The notes under the pieces were generated by a model. It was given only the letters and a program-made list of their open reading frames with translations, was not told the DNA's origin and made no database searches. Shown one piece after another: positions 43,000 to 54,707 of a stretch of 60,000 nucleotides of DNA. Origin of the DNA: Cryptomeria japonica (taxonomy: Eukaryota; Streptophyta; Pinopsida; Cupressales; Cupressaceae); assembly GCF_030272615.1 (NCBI RefSeq), contig NC_081406.1, positions 236,823,922-236,883,921 of the forward strand. The letters run 5' to 3'. A program made the translations under genes and the position numbers. Position 1 is the first letter of the stretch; each line of letters begins with the position of its first letter.

Positions 43000-43960
43000 A
43001 AAATTTATTTCTACAAAATATTTCTTGACATCATCAACCATCTTCTTATAAGGCATTAAATTTTCATCCTTTGTTTGATAATCATCATTTATTTGATTGA
43101 TGACAAGCTGGGAGTCTCCAAAGACTTGAAGTTGTGTAATGTTCCATTCTATAGCCATCTTGATACCTGTAACCAAAGATTCATATTTTGTTATGTTATT
43201 GGTGCATGGAAAGCTTAATTTATATGCTTTTGGAATTGTATGACCTTCTGATGTGATGAATAGAATACCTTATCTTGATCCATGTTGTGTATATTAACCA
43301 TCAAAGTATAATTGCCATGTTTTTGTGGTGATCGTTAGGATATCAGCATCAAGAAACTCAATCTGTAAAGGACGATCATCTTGTAGTGGTGCCTCTGCTA
43401 GTTGGTCTACAATGAATTGCCCCTTGATAGATTTTCTGTCAATATACTCACTATCAAACTCACTTAGAATCATGATCCATTTTGATAGTCATCCTATTAA
43501 TGTTGCCTTACTGAGCAAATACTTCAATGGATCGATTTTAGCAATCAACTTGATGGAGTGAGATAGTAGATAGTGTCTTAATTTTTGAGAAGAAAAACTA
43601 CCACCAAGCATGCTTTTTCTATTAGCGAATAGTTTATCTTGTATCCAACTAATGTTTTGTTGATGTAGTAGATGGCTCATTATTTTCCTTATTGTTCTGT
43701 TGTGCAAGCATAACTCCTAATGATACTTTGGTGGTTGATACATAGACTAACATCGGCTTTCCTAGAATTGATGATATTAGGATGGGTGGTTGCATAAGAT
43801 AGGCCTTGATCTTATTGAATGTGTCCTCACATTGCTGGTCCCACTTGAAATGAACATTTTTGTGTAACGGGTGAGTAAATAGTTGGCATTTATCGACTAG
43901 TTGAGCAACAAATCTTCTGATTGACTGTAGTCTTCCTTGAAGTTATCTTAGTTGACTGAT
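43000..43960 (-). pseudogene. Gypsy RNase H remnant
   Basis: Downstream of the reverse transcriptase: HKNVHFKWDQQCEDTFNKIK and KPMLVYVSTTKVSLGVMLAQ near 43860-43690, typical of the connection and RNase H start. The rest is broken by stops. NGTLHNFKSLETPSLS-like sequence near 43130 corresponds to a second RNase H-like unit common in Tat elements (inference). Confidence 0.65.
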
Positions 43961-43963
43961 ATT

Positions 43964-44620
43964 CTAGGGAGATGCCATTTCCATGATTGCTTTGACCTTA
44001 GCTGGATCTACTTCGATACCTCTAGTTGAAACAATGTATCCCAATAGCTTGCCTGAAGTAACACCAAAGGCACATTTCTTGGAGTTGAGTCGTAGCTTAT
44101 ATTGTTCTAACCTATCAAAGATCATTTCTAGTATTCCTATATGGTCTTCTTTGTTGTATGATTTGGCCAATATGTCATCCACATAATCTTCCATGAATGT
44201 ATGCATCATGTCATGGAATATCATTGTTATAGCTCTCTAATATGTAGCACCTGCATTTTTTAGTCCAAAAGGCATGACATTCCAGCAAAAAGTACCCCAT
44301 GGGCATGTGAAAGCCATATTTTCTTGATCTTTAGGTTCTATTTTAATTTGATTGTATCTGAAGAAACCATCGATTAGAGAAATCATGGAGTGTCCAACAA
44401 TTAAATCTACAATGATGTCAATGTTAGGCAAAGGAAAGTCATCCTTTGGACATGCATTATTAAGACCTTTGAAGTTTGTGCATATTTTGATACTTTTATC
44501 TAGTTTAGAAACATGAATGATGTTGGATACCCATTGAGGATATTCTACGGGTCTGATGAATCCAACATCCAATAATTTCTTTAGTTCTGCTTTGACCAGG
44601 AGAGTGATATGTGGATGCAT
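43964..44620 (-). pseudogene. Gypsy reverse transcriptase core
   Basis: Two open pieces: 44620-44237 (ELKKLLDVGFIRPVEYPQWV, ICTNFKGLNNACPKDDFPLP, WNVMPFGLKNAGATY) and 44224-43964 (YVDDILAKSYNKEDHI, YKLRLNSKKCAFGVTSGKL). They are one frame split by a stop near 44237 (TYxRAI). Catalytic YVDD is intact, while the first Asp motif reads SLIDGFFRYNQIKI. Confidence 0.92.
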
Positions 44621-44733
44621 CTTAATTTTTGTTTAACTGGTTTGGCTCCTGGACTGAAATTTAAGTGATGCATAATAAGCTTTGGATCCAATCCTGTCAT
44701 GTTTGCATATGACCAGGAAAAATTGATTTGCCG

Positions 44734-45528
44734 TCATTTGAAGAATTCCATATATTGCTGCATTTCTTGCTCTGACAGAGAAGTTGTTGGATGGAGAATC
44801 TTTGGCTGTTTTGTTGTCCCAATGTTAACTAACTCTATTAGTTTGATCAAAATGGATGACCTTTCTTGGTAGTGTGCAGGTAAAGTGTCAAATCTCCCAT
44901 CTTTCGGTGCCTCGAGGAGGTTTTCACCGTTAGATGTGTCCTTTCTTTTTACTTTTTCTTGATCTAATGTTTCCAAGAAATGGTTTTCAGCATTAGACCT
45001 GATATTGTTTTCTTTATTTTCACTTTCGCGACTAGGAGATTTGGCACCCACTTGACTTGAAGATGCGTTGTTGAAATTCCTGGTGAAAGTTGTTGTAGGT
45101 TTGATTGCATTAAGATATACATATATGGCATGATAATTAGGAAAGGTATCAATGGGAGTATGTCTTTCATTTTCCCAATCAATAAGTTCAGGGTGGATTA
45201 GAGGTAGGGGGTCATCAGGCTGAGATGTTCCAAGGGTATCAAGGGTCATCATAGATGTGTCAAATTTTTTGATATTTATGTCAATTTCAAGAATGGTACT
45301 CTCGTAAGAATGACCTCACACAAGGAGCTCCTGATCATCCTCGATTAAGTCCAAGTAAGCCAAATGTGATTCTAATTCAAGTGAGATAAATCCTAAAATT
45401 TGCCTTGCATACATGTGAACTACATCAACTCCTACATCTTCTTCAAACCAATTTTCTTCAGCTGATTCTTCAAAGTGATGGGAATCCCATTCCCATTCAT
45501 TAGAATTTGTCTCACTTGAAGCTTGCAA
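44734..45528 (-). pseudogene. Gypsy linker region between protease and reverse transcriptase
   Basis: Acidic, low-complexity reading frames (WEWDSHHFEESAEENWFEED; ENKENNIRSNAENHFLE) with stops. No catalytic motif; usual spacer in Tat-type pol. Confidence 0.5.
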
Positions 45529-46479
45529 TCTACAGATTTGTTCATATAGTGTTTGGTTTGTTTCCTCTGTTTTTCTTGCTATATCTTTTCTTCTTTCATA
45601 TTCAACCTCTTCTGGACTGAGATTGAGTTATGTCAACCTTTCTATGAGTTCTCCTTAAGTAGTACTAGGTTTGTGTTTGTTTTGATTGAGAGTTAATGTT
45701 GCTTGGGAGGTGCTTTTAGTTTGTTTTTCCTATTGATTTGAAGCTTGCTACTTTTTGCCATTTCATGTTTGCTTGTGCTTGTTGCTTGGCAGATGCTTCT
45801 TCCCTTTCAAGTGCAATTTGTTCTTGTCTATTATCATATTCCTCATGTTGTTGGCTAGAAGATGTGTCTTCTGGTAGAGTAACTTGACCATACCCTAAGC
45901 CTGCTTTTTCTGTAGCCTGTTGAGTGTAAGGTTGGATAGGTTCTAAGATACCTTATTTTCTTTTTTGTATAGGACCTATTCCAGTGTATCCTATTTTTTT
46001 AAGAATGTTAAATCCTTTTCCATACTTTTCTGTAGGTATGCAGATATTGTTGATCTTTTGTTGGACTTCTTCATCTTTGTATAGCCACTTAGTACATCTT
46101 TGTCTTTTGTTTCCTCTAATAAGGTCCTAGCACTAACAAATGCTCCATCAAATATTGGAAGATGTTTCACAATTGGTTGTTGTTTAGAGTTTGATGGTTT
46201 TCCATAGGACTTAGGAGAGAGTGGTAATTGTGATATTGAATATTCTTTGTTCCCTCAATCTCTTAGCTGCATTTTTTTTCCATACTTGACAAAATTGAGG
46301 CAAATTATTTTTATTTGGATTGTGTGTTTGAAGATGATGCCTCCCTGTTATGAGGAACAATGACCTCTTAAACTAGTTTGAGATTACTACAGTACTGAAA
46401 TGGATTTGAATCTACTGAGATCATGATTTCCTGCCCATTGTAGGGAAATTACAGGCACTAATGATATGTTGATGGAACA

Positions 46480-46770
46480 GCTTGTATGTCATGTATCCAG
46501 GGTCGTCCCAAGAGTATGTTGTATGATAAGTCCAAGTCTAGAACTTGGCATGTTGTGTCTTTCTATAAAGGTCCCACTTTGATGGGTAACATCACAATTC
46601 CTTTAGAGGAATGCTCTTCTTCATCATATGCTTTGATGGTGATGTTTTTCTGGGGATCAACTGCATCTTTTGAATAACCTAGAGCACGGACAAGACTCAA
46701 TGAACAAATGTTTAAGCTAGCTCCGCAATCTATTAGGACATGTTTAACTCGCGTATTATGAATGATGACT
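46480..46770 (-). pseudogene. Gypsy aspartic protease
   Basis: The minus strand gives HVLIDCGASLNICS near 46740 (active site Asp-Cys-Gly), VMLPIKVGPL near 46590 and YNILLGRPWIHDMQA near 46520. This is a retropepsin and a useful comparison for the Asp-Pro-Ser protease-like domain at 7237-10668, where LGYPWLSSM aligns with LGRPWIHDM. Confidence 0.8.
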
Positions 46771-46989
46771 TAGATATGCAAGGGACCATTATGAGAGTTG
46801 CAAGGACATGTCATCTTCTTCAGTAAATGATAAGCAGTGATGGGTTGTGAGGTGTCCCACCATGGTTTGGAATTGATCTATATCAAGATCTTTAGACACT
46901 GTTGTATCTACTAATGCTTGTTCAAGAATTTCTTTATGTGCAGGTGAAAGCTTTAAAAGTTATAAGATCGATATTTGCACGGGAATTTT

Positions 46990-48890
46990 CTATAATTGCT
47001 CCACTAGATTATATTGTTTCACAGTGAATGACATGTTAGTGGTAGGACTTGGTAAAATAACTTTAACTTTTCTTCTTGTGATAGCATGAGCAGCAGGTTC
47101 TTGATGTTTCTTTTCTTTTACTACAATCACATTTACCACATTATCATATGTATGAGCATAGTTTACCTTTTCTTTACCCTTACCATTATGTGTTGCTGAT
47201 GATTCACCCTTCTCATAGTTTGGAAGTGGATTTTTAAAAGTTGTATGAGATTCATTTGTCTTATGTCCATCCACAGTTATTACTCCATTATCAATCAAAT
47301 CTTGGATGACATGTTTAAACCGATGACGATTATCTATGTGATGTCCCTTGTTTTGAAGGAAATCACAATAATGGTTATCATTCCACCAAGAGGTTTTTAC
47401 TTGAGGTTCGTAGTTCCTTCCTTCTAGAAAAGTAATCAATTTTTTTGCAAGAAGTGTCTTCAGTGCTGACCTAAGTGGTTCACCAATGTTTGTAAATTTC
47501 CTTCGAAAAGAAATTGTTGAAAGTTGATTTTTGGTGATTGTTGTTTTGTTGAGTTTTTGTTGAGTGAGTGGATAAATTGAAAACTTTTTTTTTTGTTTTA
47601 CATTGTAGTTATCCACTATTCCATCATTGATGACATTTCAATTTCTTTTCCAAAATTTAGGCTTATCATTGTTATTGTTGCTGACATTGTTGTTAGGAGG
47701 ATTAACACTTTCTTTGTATAGCTTCAACTCACCCTTCTTTACCATAGCTTCTTCCATTCTGATACCATTATCAATCATCTTTTCAAAATTTTGATGGCAC
47801 TGCATTTTTAGATGATAACTCATTTGTCCATTTAGGTTGTCAATGAATATGTCAACCTTCTCGTATTCTGGCACCGTTCGAGGATATCGTAAAGCTAATC
47901 ATCTCCATCTCTATAGAAACGTCATGAAAGGTTCTCCACTCTTTTGTTTAGTATTATATAAATTGAGCATTGTTACCTCATGTTCAATGTTTTAAGAGTA
48001 CTGTGAAACAAGCTTATCCACCAATTCTATGAGTGATCTAATTCCAGGTGGAAGTTTGGAGAACCATTCCATAGCTAGTCCACTTAAGCTTTTTGGAAAT
48101 AATTTCATCAGATATGTATCCTCATGTGCAAATTACATACTTAGTGTGTAAAATTTGCGTATATGATCCTAGGGATCAGTGCTTCCATTATATTTATCAT
48201 ATCGAGGAGTTTCACAACCTGTAGTAAATGGTATCATGCTTAAGTTTCTATCGAAGGGGTAAGGACATATTTCTTGAAGCGAGTATCTTCTAACAGTTCC
48301 TCTCTGTATATCTTGAATTTGTGTTTGCAGTGTTTGTATTTGTTATGTAAGAGTTGTGATAGGATTACCAACATGATTTGTCCTTGCATACCCATGAGTG
48401 TGTGTTCTAGTATGATCTTGATCTCTTCTTGTGTCATCTCAACCCCTTCTTGTGTCTTCATTAAATTTGACATGGTTAGGAATTTCTACGTCATCCTTTT
48501 TGGGAATGGAAGTTTCCTCATTAGTTCTTGTGTTATCAGGCATTAATGTGTCATTAATTTTCAGACCAAAAATATCCTCATGTCATTCGTTATCAGGGGA
48601 AGGGTCATTTCTCTTTTGTGCTAATTTGCTCACATCAAAATCTTGGGGGAGTGTAGCACCATATTTAGATAACATTAGGAAGTATTTTTCTTTTTCTCCC
48701 TCCAATATTTTCTCCATAAATTTATCGAATTTAGGATCTTGTTTGATTTCTCAAATATGTTGTTCTGTTATTTCCCCTTCTTATTGTATTTCATTTTCAT
48801 GTTCCATGTTTCTATAATCTTCAGTTATTTCCAATGTTTCGATTTCTATTTCTGCGATCTTTCGTCTTTGCGCTCTAGTTAAAATAGGCA
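46990..48890 (-). pseudogene. Gypsy gag
   Basis: Starts near 48890 (MPILTRAQRRKIAEIEIE). The gag domain lies at about 48230-47640: TPRYDKYNGSTDP, DHIRKFYTL, MKLFPKSLSGLAMEWFSKLP, YEKVDIFIDNLNGQMSYHLK. The knuckle-like YCDFLQNKGHHIDNRHRFKH near 47370 is followed by VIQDLIDNGVI, closely parallel to the gag-only element's IQDLIDNNTI. More than ten stops. Confidence 0.8.
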
Positions 48891-48899
48891 TACATGTGT

Positions 48900-50880
48900 G
48901 TTAGATATTGTGCAAGGATTTGATTGTCTAAAAGTTGTTTTGATAAGTGATCAATTGTCAATGTAAATATAATAGAGTGATATGACACGAAAAGATGATT
49001 CAAGTGTTTAAAGTTTGCAAGTTTTTCAATCTTCGATTTTGGAGTGCAATGATGATGATTTTGATAAAAACCATGTCCAATAGGAATGATATATCCTACG
49101 ATGTGGGACAAGGTTGTCCTGACCAAACGTTGTAGTTTTGTGATAGAGGATGATAGATCCTGATGAGAAACTATGTTTTGAGTGATCAGTTTATCAAAGA
49201 GGGTGATTATGCACTTTGAGATGTTTAGATCTTGAACTTGTTGAAGGTGAATACTTGAAAATATTGAGGTGTCTATTTCTAGAATCCAATTTGACAGATG
49301 ATAACTTGACCAAGCAAACCAAGGAGACAATCTAAGTACAGAATGACAAATATCAGGTGTTTATGCTCACTGTAAATTGGCCAAGCAAACATGACAGATC
49401 TGAAAAAGGCATGCAAGAAGACAGATTTGGATTGACAGAGACAAAAATTACTACGACACTTTAGATAGCCCCAGATGACAATTTAGATAGGCTCACACGA
49501 CAAACTAGAAATCTCGCACGACAAAGGCATAAACTCATATGAGCTTTCTCATAGAACCAGATGATAAACTATATGCTTCGTATGACAAACTAACAAACTC
49601 ATACGACTAAGGATAGAATAGAGTCAAAAATTTTGTTTGGACAAATTTTTTATTAATGAAGTTTGATGTTTTATTTTTGCTTTCTAGTTTTAGATGTCTG
49701 ATTTTTTGTTTTAGGGATGAAGACATAGCAAACACGTGATATGATAAGTGATCTCAAGCACAAAATGCTAAATCCTAAGGAAGTTGGTTGAGAGAGAAAA
49801 CCTTTGCTTGCAAACTTAGGTACACACCCAATAGCTAATCAGAATATGGTCTCTAAGTCTCATGCAATGGATTCTCAATGCCTTATTATCCTACTCCTAA
49901 TGCTAATGGGGGCACGATATGACAAGTGTCTTGGGAGAATTACTATCTTTCTTGCACAAATATTATCCCCCTTTCGGAGGTGAATCAGGTAGCTTCTATC
50001 TGAGGGTTCGTAGTAAGGGTTTCTGTTTGAAATTACCCCTTGCAGTCGCACAAGAATGATTGAGGCCTATAGCCCTACAAGGTATCAAAACAAGAAGTAG
50101 TCATGCAAGCATGATTGAGACCATGAGGCCCTACTAAATGTATGATATGAGAGATCTCAAAAGGGAAAACTCAAATAATCCCATCCTCTGATACTTTAAT
50201 CCCAAGAGGCCTATTTTTTAGAGAGAGTTAGAAAGCTGAGGTCTAGTTGTACTCACTTGGGTCATTCTCACAAGGTGTTTACTTTTTCCCACTATGACAG
50301 ACCCGCTAAAGGTAATCAAATATAAAACATAGAAGCACTTCAAGGATCAGGATTTTTGATTGCCCAAATGGACAAGAGCATACTCTCCTACCTTTTACAC
50401 AACTTCTCAAACATAGAAAATAAGATGTTCATTTAACATTAGCAACATAAGTGTGCCTAGAAAACTTAAAGAAGACACAAAGTTTGGTTGAGTTCTCTTA
50501 GGCAACCTGCAAAACACATACGTTAGTAGTCATTTTGTTTTGATGAAATGAAGCTTTGACAAGCGTAATCTTTGACAATCATCCTGCAAAAACCAGTTAG
50601 GCTATTGAAAAACTCACAAAAAGACCAGGGTTAGCATCAGTAGTAATCAAATTGAAGCATGAAAACCTTAAAATGCAATCTGTTTTAAAAACATGGAAGC
50701 AGAAATTCATACGAAAATTCTTACCTGCTCGTACAATAATTCTCATATACTCGTACGAGGGCACAAAGGAGCTCATACGAGACAAAAAGAGAACTTGTAT
50801 GAAATTTTGAATCAGACCTAACCAGAAACCTACTAGATTGAAAGTTTGATGATGCAAAGAGGCCAAAAATGAGAATTTCA
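48900..50880 (-). other. Leader of the gypsy element
   Basis: Between primer site and gag. No convincing frame. A phrase close to CTCATACGACAAACT recurs at about 49490-49610 (CTCACACGACAAACTAG, CTCGCACGACAAAG, CGTATGACAAACTA, CTCATACGACTAAG), several units in a row of about 25-35 bp, and again near 50745-50800 (CTCGTACGAG, CTCATACGAGAC). Confidence 0.5.
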
Positions 50881-50901
50881 GCCCCACGATGGGCACCAAA
50901 A
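50880..50901 (-). promoter_or_regulatory. Primer-binding site candidate of gypsy element
   Basis: The minus strand reads TTTTGGTGCCCATCGTGGGG right after the LTR end CGACA. I did not assign the tRNA. Confidence 0.65.
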
Positions 50902-52069
50902 TGTCGTGCCTATGAAGTGTGGTACCTATAGCTGCAACACAAATACTCAATACATCATTACAAGCATGGTTATTAAATTAAAAGAAAATGAAAGATAAAC
51001 CATGACAAAGAGACCTATCACCTCCTAAAAGATGCGAGTATGGATTTTCTCTCAGATCTGGATAAGCAATCCCAGTGACTTGACTAGACCTAGACAGAGG
51101 ATTTGAAATGATAATGATATGCAAGCTAGATAAGATTGATTATGCTAGATTTATCCAAGAGTCTAATTAAGCCAATAATATGCATGATTAAGCTATGATG
51201 ATGATGATGCAATTAAGCTAGAATAGAGATTGATTAAGCTACATGATTTAACAATTATGCTAGAAAATGATCAAATTAAGCTAGATCTAAGATGCAATTG
51301 CCTATAATAACAATGGTCAAATGATATGCCTATAGTAACAATGTCTAAATTTATAGTGAGATGGGATCCTTGGTGCTCCAAAATGGGAGATATTTATAGG
51401 ATTTCCAAGGCTAGAGGTGAGGTGGCAGAAATCAACGGTCAAGATTTAGTTTGAAGATATCAAGGGTGAAATTGGAGGAGGTTGCAGAAGAGGTTGGAGG
51501 AAGGGACACTTGTCATCTTTGTGGTGACAAGTGTCAAGGAGCCTTGCTCATAAGAGGGCAAGTGTCCAAGAGAGGAGACATGTGGCAAAAGTGCCATGTG
51601 TCTCAAGGGGAGAATATCCACACCATTGAAGGTTAGGATAAGGAGGTTAGAATGTGCAAGATAGGATAGGGTTAGTTAAACCCAAGGTTACGTTAAATGA
51701 GTTAGTTTATGGGGATGGTTAGGTTAGGTGGTTAGAAGTTAGGAGGAATGTGGGTAATTTGAATTTAAAAAATTCAAATAATAGGAAAAGACTAATCAAT
51801 TTTCAACAACTCAAAAATTGATTTGTTTTAATTAATTAGGGGATTAGAAGAATTGATTGAATGGGTGGAGGATTAATTAATTTGAATTAATTAATCAAAG
51901 GGGACTTATTGAAATGAACCTATTAAATAAATCCCTAGATTTATTAATAAGTAGATGAAAGGGAGAATTTAATCAAATTGCTAATGAATTCAATTAAATT
52001 GGGAAGGGGGATTAATTAAATAATTGCTTATTTAATTAATTGACTTCAGACCATTTTTAGGTGTATACA
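50902..52069 (-). repeat. 5' LTR of the gypsy element
   Basis: 1168 bp. It ends GTGTATACA, followed by GAAAC (52070-52074). Confidence 0.9.
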
Positions 52070-52074
52070 GAAAC

Positions 52075-52460
52075 AATGTACAAATATATATAAGGTATGT
52101 TGTAACATTGAAATACTTATAGCTAATGTGGATAAAAAGATAAAAGAGATTCAGGAGAAGATTACAAGTATAGCTAACTCTTTTGTTGGACGGATTTCAT
52201 TGACTACATCAATTGACAGTCAAATTTTGATTTTGGAGAACCAAATTTCTATTCTTCAGAAGGAAAGAGACAAAATAATTAGAAGAGCAAGAAGTCTAGG
52301 AGGCTTGGTGAGTCCCCAGTTGGATTCACTCAATGTACACAAGAAAGAATGCATGGATATGTTTGGAAAGCCCACACCGACAAAGGAAAATGAAAAAGAG
52401 TATTTTGCACATTTATTGAGTGGACTTGTATCTATTTTCGGCACATTCAAAACCGGCTAG
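52075..52460 (+). pseudogene. ORF2 of level-1 element, part 3 (C-terminus)
   Basis: Continues the frame left at 32252: DKKIKEIQEKITSIANSFVG, then ILILENQISILQKERDKII (coiled coil), ending SGLVSIFGTFKTG-stop. The open piece from 52128 has 110 codons. Confidence 0.65.
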
Positions 52461-52604
52461 GATACTTATCTTGAGCTACTGGAGAAGGCTTATCTGGAAA
52501 TTTTGAAATTTGTCAAGCTCTGGTAAGACATTTTTGGGGATATTCATCATACAGTTCTTATTCTTCGATATTCCTTTTTTGAATTTTTGGATGGCATTAA
52601 TGTC

Positions 52605-52614
52605 AAAGGGGGAG
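52605..52614 (+). promoter_or_regulatory. Second polypurine-like tract
   Basis: AAAGGGGGAG in the context GTCAAAGGGGGAG, 217 bp before the terminal tract with the same context (CCAAAGGGGGAGA). It may be an extra plus-strand primer or a duplicated 3' end. Confidence 0.5.
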
Positions 52615-52820
52615 TAGTATAGATGTGAAAAAGAATAAAAAGAGCTATATACATTAGGGTGAGTTATGGAGTCATGGAGTTTTGGAGATATGGAGTATTT
52701 TGTATATTCAGCTCAGGGGGAGCAGGGTGAGATGAAACCGGTAGATGAAACCTTGACCATTTTCCACATGAGTGTTTCCATCAATGACAATTTTTCACAT
52801 GAGTATTGCCATCAATGCCA

Positions 52821-52830
52821 AAGGGGGAGA
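52821..52830 (+). promoter_or_regulatory. Polypurine tract of level-1 element
   Basis: AAGGGGGAGA, one base before the TGTTGGCAATTG start of the 3' LTR. Confidence 0.85.
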
Positions 52831-52831
52831 T

Positions 52832-53775
52832 TGTTGGCAATTGACACTCAATTGGTTGGTTTCACTATGTTGTCATTGATGGCAACATGGTATTGTGTTT
52901 TGGCTTCATTTTTTGGTTCTATGGTGTACCAGCAGCCACTTCACAGCTACACTGACACCGACATCGGCAGGAAATATGATTTATTTGGTCACTACCATGC
53001 AGGTTGACATGGTTTAGTAAAGGTTATCGGTATTGGAGGCTGATTTATCTTGGACCCGACATCAACAATTCATTTTAATGTTTATGCATTTATGTTATCT
53101 GGCTAACATATAATTTGATATTGTAAATATCTTTGTAAGTCAACATAAGGCATGTAAAGTTGTATAGGGTATATAAGACAGTTTGATAGATCATTTTTGG
53201 AAAAAGATATAGAAGAGACATATGATAGGAGATTATAGATATTTGAATATAATATGATGTGAAATATATCAGAGAGATCATGTATGTGAGGAAATTCATG
53301 TAAGGGTTATTCTAGTAAAGGGTTTAGGGTTTTAGACCGGAACAAATAGAGCTTAAACTAGAACTATATACTAGCATAGAAGATGCTATATTAGCAGTTC
53401 ACACTTATCCGCATTCTAGTCTGGAATTTTATGTAGTCAGTGAGGCTCCTTTTGTGATTGAGCAGTGTGCTGTAGGCTGTAAGCCTTCTTGCAAGTGCAG
53501 GCCCCTCATATTTTGTAATATCTCTTCATATGGCTAGTGGATTGATATTGTGGGTCACAAATCCCACCATGGTTTTTCCTCCTTGAGGTTTTCCACATAT
53601 AAATCTATGTGTTATGGTTCTCATTTATGTGATTGGCTTATTGGTTGCTTTACTTCTTTCAATTTTGTATGTACCGGTATACCGGTTGGTGTATGCATAT
53701 TTTAATAAGGCTAAAAATTATCATTTCGGTATAACATTGATTCTCCCTTCCTCTCACTGCTATTGGTTTCCAACA
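52832..53775 (+). repeat. 3' LTR of level-1 element, uninterrupted
   Basis: 944 bp from TGTTGGCAATTG to TTTCCAACA, followed by ACCTT. It provides the empty-site sequence (AGAAGAGACATATG at about 53211-53224) that defines the ends of the DNA transposon. Confidence 0.93.
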
Positions 53776-53780
53776 ACCTT

Positions 53781-54295
53781 AACACAGTGTATTCTTCCAT
53801 GAAGAGCCAGTCATCCAATTGTATTTGACTTCCGAATTGAATGCAATCTCTACAAGACACAGGCAATCTAGGAATTGGAGTGCTTTTAATTTAATTATAC
53901 ATTGGTGCCAAAAAGAAGTCTACAAAATGGTTGTAGTTTATTGACAATTGTTTTTTATCTTCATCATAATTTTTGGCGTAGACCTTGACAAATTTAGGGC
54001 AAGGGAATACTTCAAGTAACACCATGCTTCCCAATCCAGTATCCCATGATGCAATTTTATTTGTTCTTTGTTTTAACATTGTGTTGAAAATAGCAAATTT
54101 TTCCCTACTTAGATTTGTCACCTTATTAGATAATGCATATCTAATTTTTATGATATGATTTTCATTATGGATAGCAGGATCATAAATATCATGATATTCA
54201 TCAGTGAAACTTGGTGTTTTAACTAGTTCAGTTAGGTATATTTTTTTATTCACTTGGCTTCTTGTTGAACTACTACTTCCCAGTTTTCCCATCAC
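53781..54295 (-). pseudogene. Decayed minus-strand gene, part upstream of the level-1 insertion
   Basis: Starts at 54295 (MMGKLGSSSSTRSQVNKK), then KIYLTELVKTPSFTDEYHD, KFAIFNTMLKQRTNKIASWD and FPCPKFVKVYAKNYDEDKKQ. A TAA at 53891 is followed in frame by RLPVSCRDCIQFGSQIQLDD and WLFMEEYTVL up to the insertion. The sequence resumes at 782 with a YGFTAYKHP-like stretch. Family not recognised; the first 135 codons are open. Confidence 0.5.
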
Positions 54296-54700
54296 TATTA
54301 TTGTTAATAATTCAAAATAATGCTAGATACAAGCCTGAAAATGCTAACCCTCAAATTGAACCACGAGATTAAAAAAAATAAAAAATGTGGGATGTAGGTG
54401 TTCTAGATTTTACCCAAAATTTCTATTTCACTAGATTGGCACAGACAGACTCTGTTGCAACTTGCATTCCTCAATCTAGTAGTTGTTTCTGAATCTCCCT
54501 GGATTTACTGGTTTGTCCATGAAATGAAATATGATTATGAGTCACTTATTTTGAAAACACTGAAAAGTACAAAAGTAATACCTAAAGAGCAAAATTTTCT
54601 AGAATCTTGTTGTAATTTTATAAATTATTATTAATATCTATTCGTCGCCGAATGAAAAAGCACTCTTTTATTCAATCTAAATTCTGAGGATAGTGGACAC
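54296..54700. other. AT-rich upstream region without features
   Basis: No coding or repeat signal beyond A-runs. Confidence 0.4.
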
Positions 54701-54707
54701 ATCACCA

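Larger units (their letters stand above)
32258..52069 (-). mobile_element. Ty3/gypsy retrotransposon with nested copia (13.4 kb without it)
   Basis: LTRs 32258-33418 and 50902-52069 start TGTCGTGCC and end GTGTATACA. On the minus strand the order is 5' LTR, primer site, 1.9-kb leader, gag, protease, reverse transcriptase, RNase H, integrase, long tail, polypurine tract, 3' LTR. Protease ahead of reverse transcriptase, and integrase last, is the gypsy order. The gag knuckle (YCDFLQNKGHH) and reverse transcriptase sequence (WVSNIIHVSK) suggest the Tat branch (inference). Stops in every domain show it is dead. Confidence 0.9.
788..53775 (+). mobile_element. Level-1 LTR element (copia-type LTR, non-autonomous), heavily interrupted
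   Basis: The LTRs are 788-1168 plus 21358-21917 (5', split) and 52832-53775 (3'). Both begin TGTTGG, end CCAACA, and are flanked by ACCTT. By eye they differ at roughly one base in ten, so this is the oldest mobile layer. A Met-type primer site follows the 5' LTR and a polypurine tract precedes the 3' LTR. The inside carries a coiled-coil and zinc-knuckle gag and a second large reading frame without reverse transcriptase, integrase or RNase H motifs. Removing four nested insertions and their duplications leaves about 6.9 kb. Copia affiliation rests on LTR ends and primer site only. It probably depended on enzymes from another element (inference). Confidence 0.85.
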
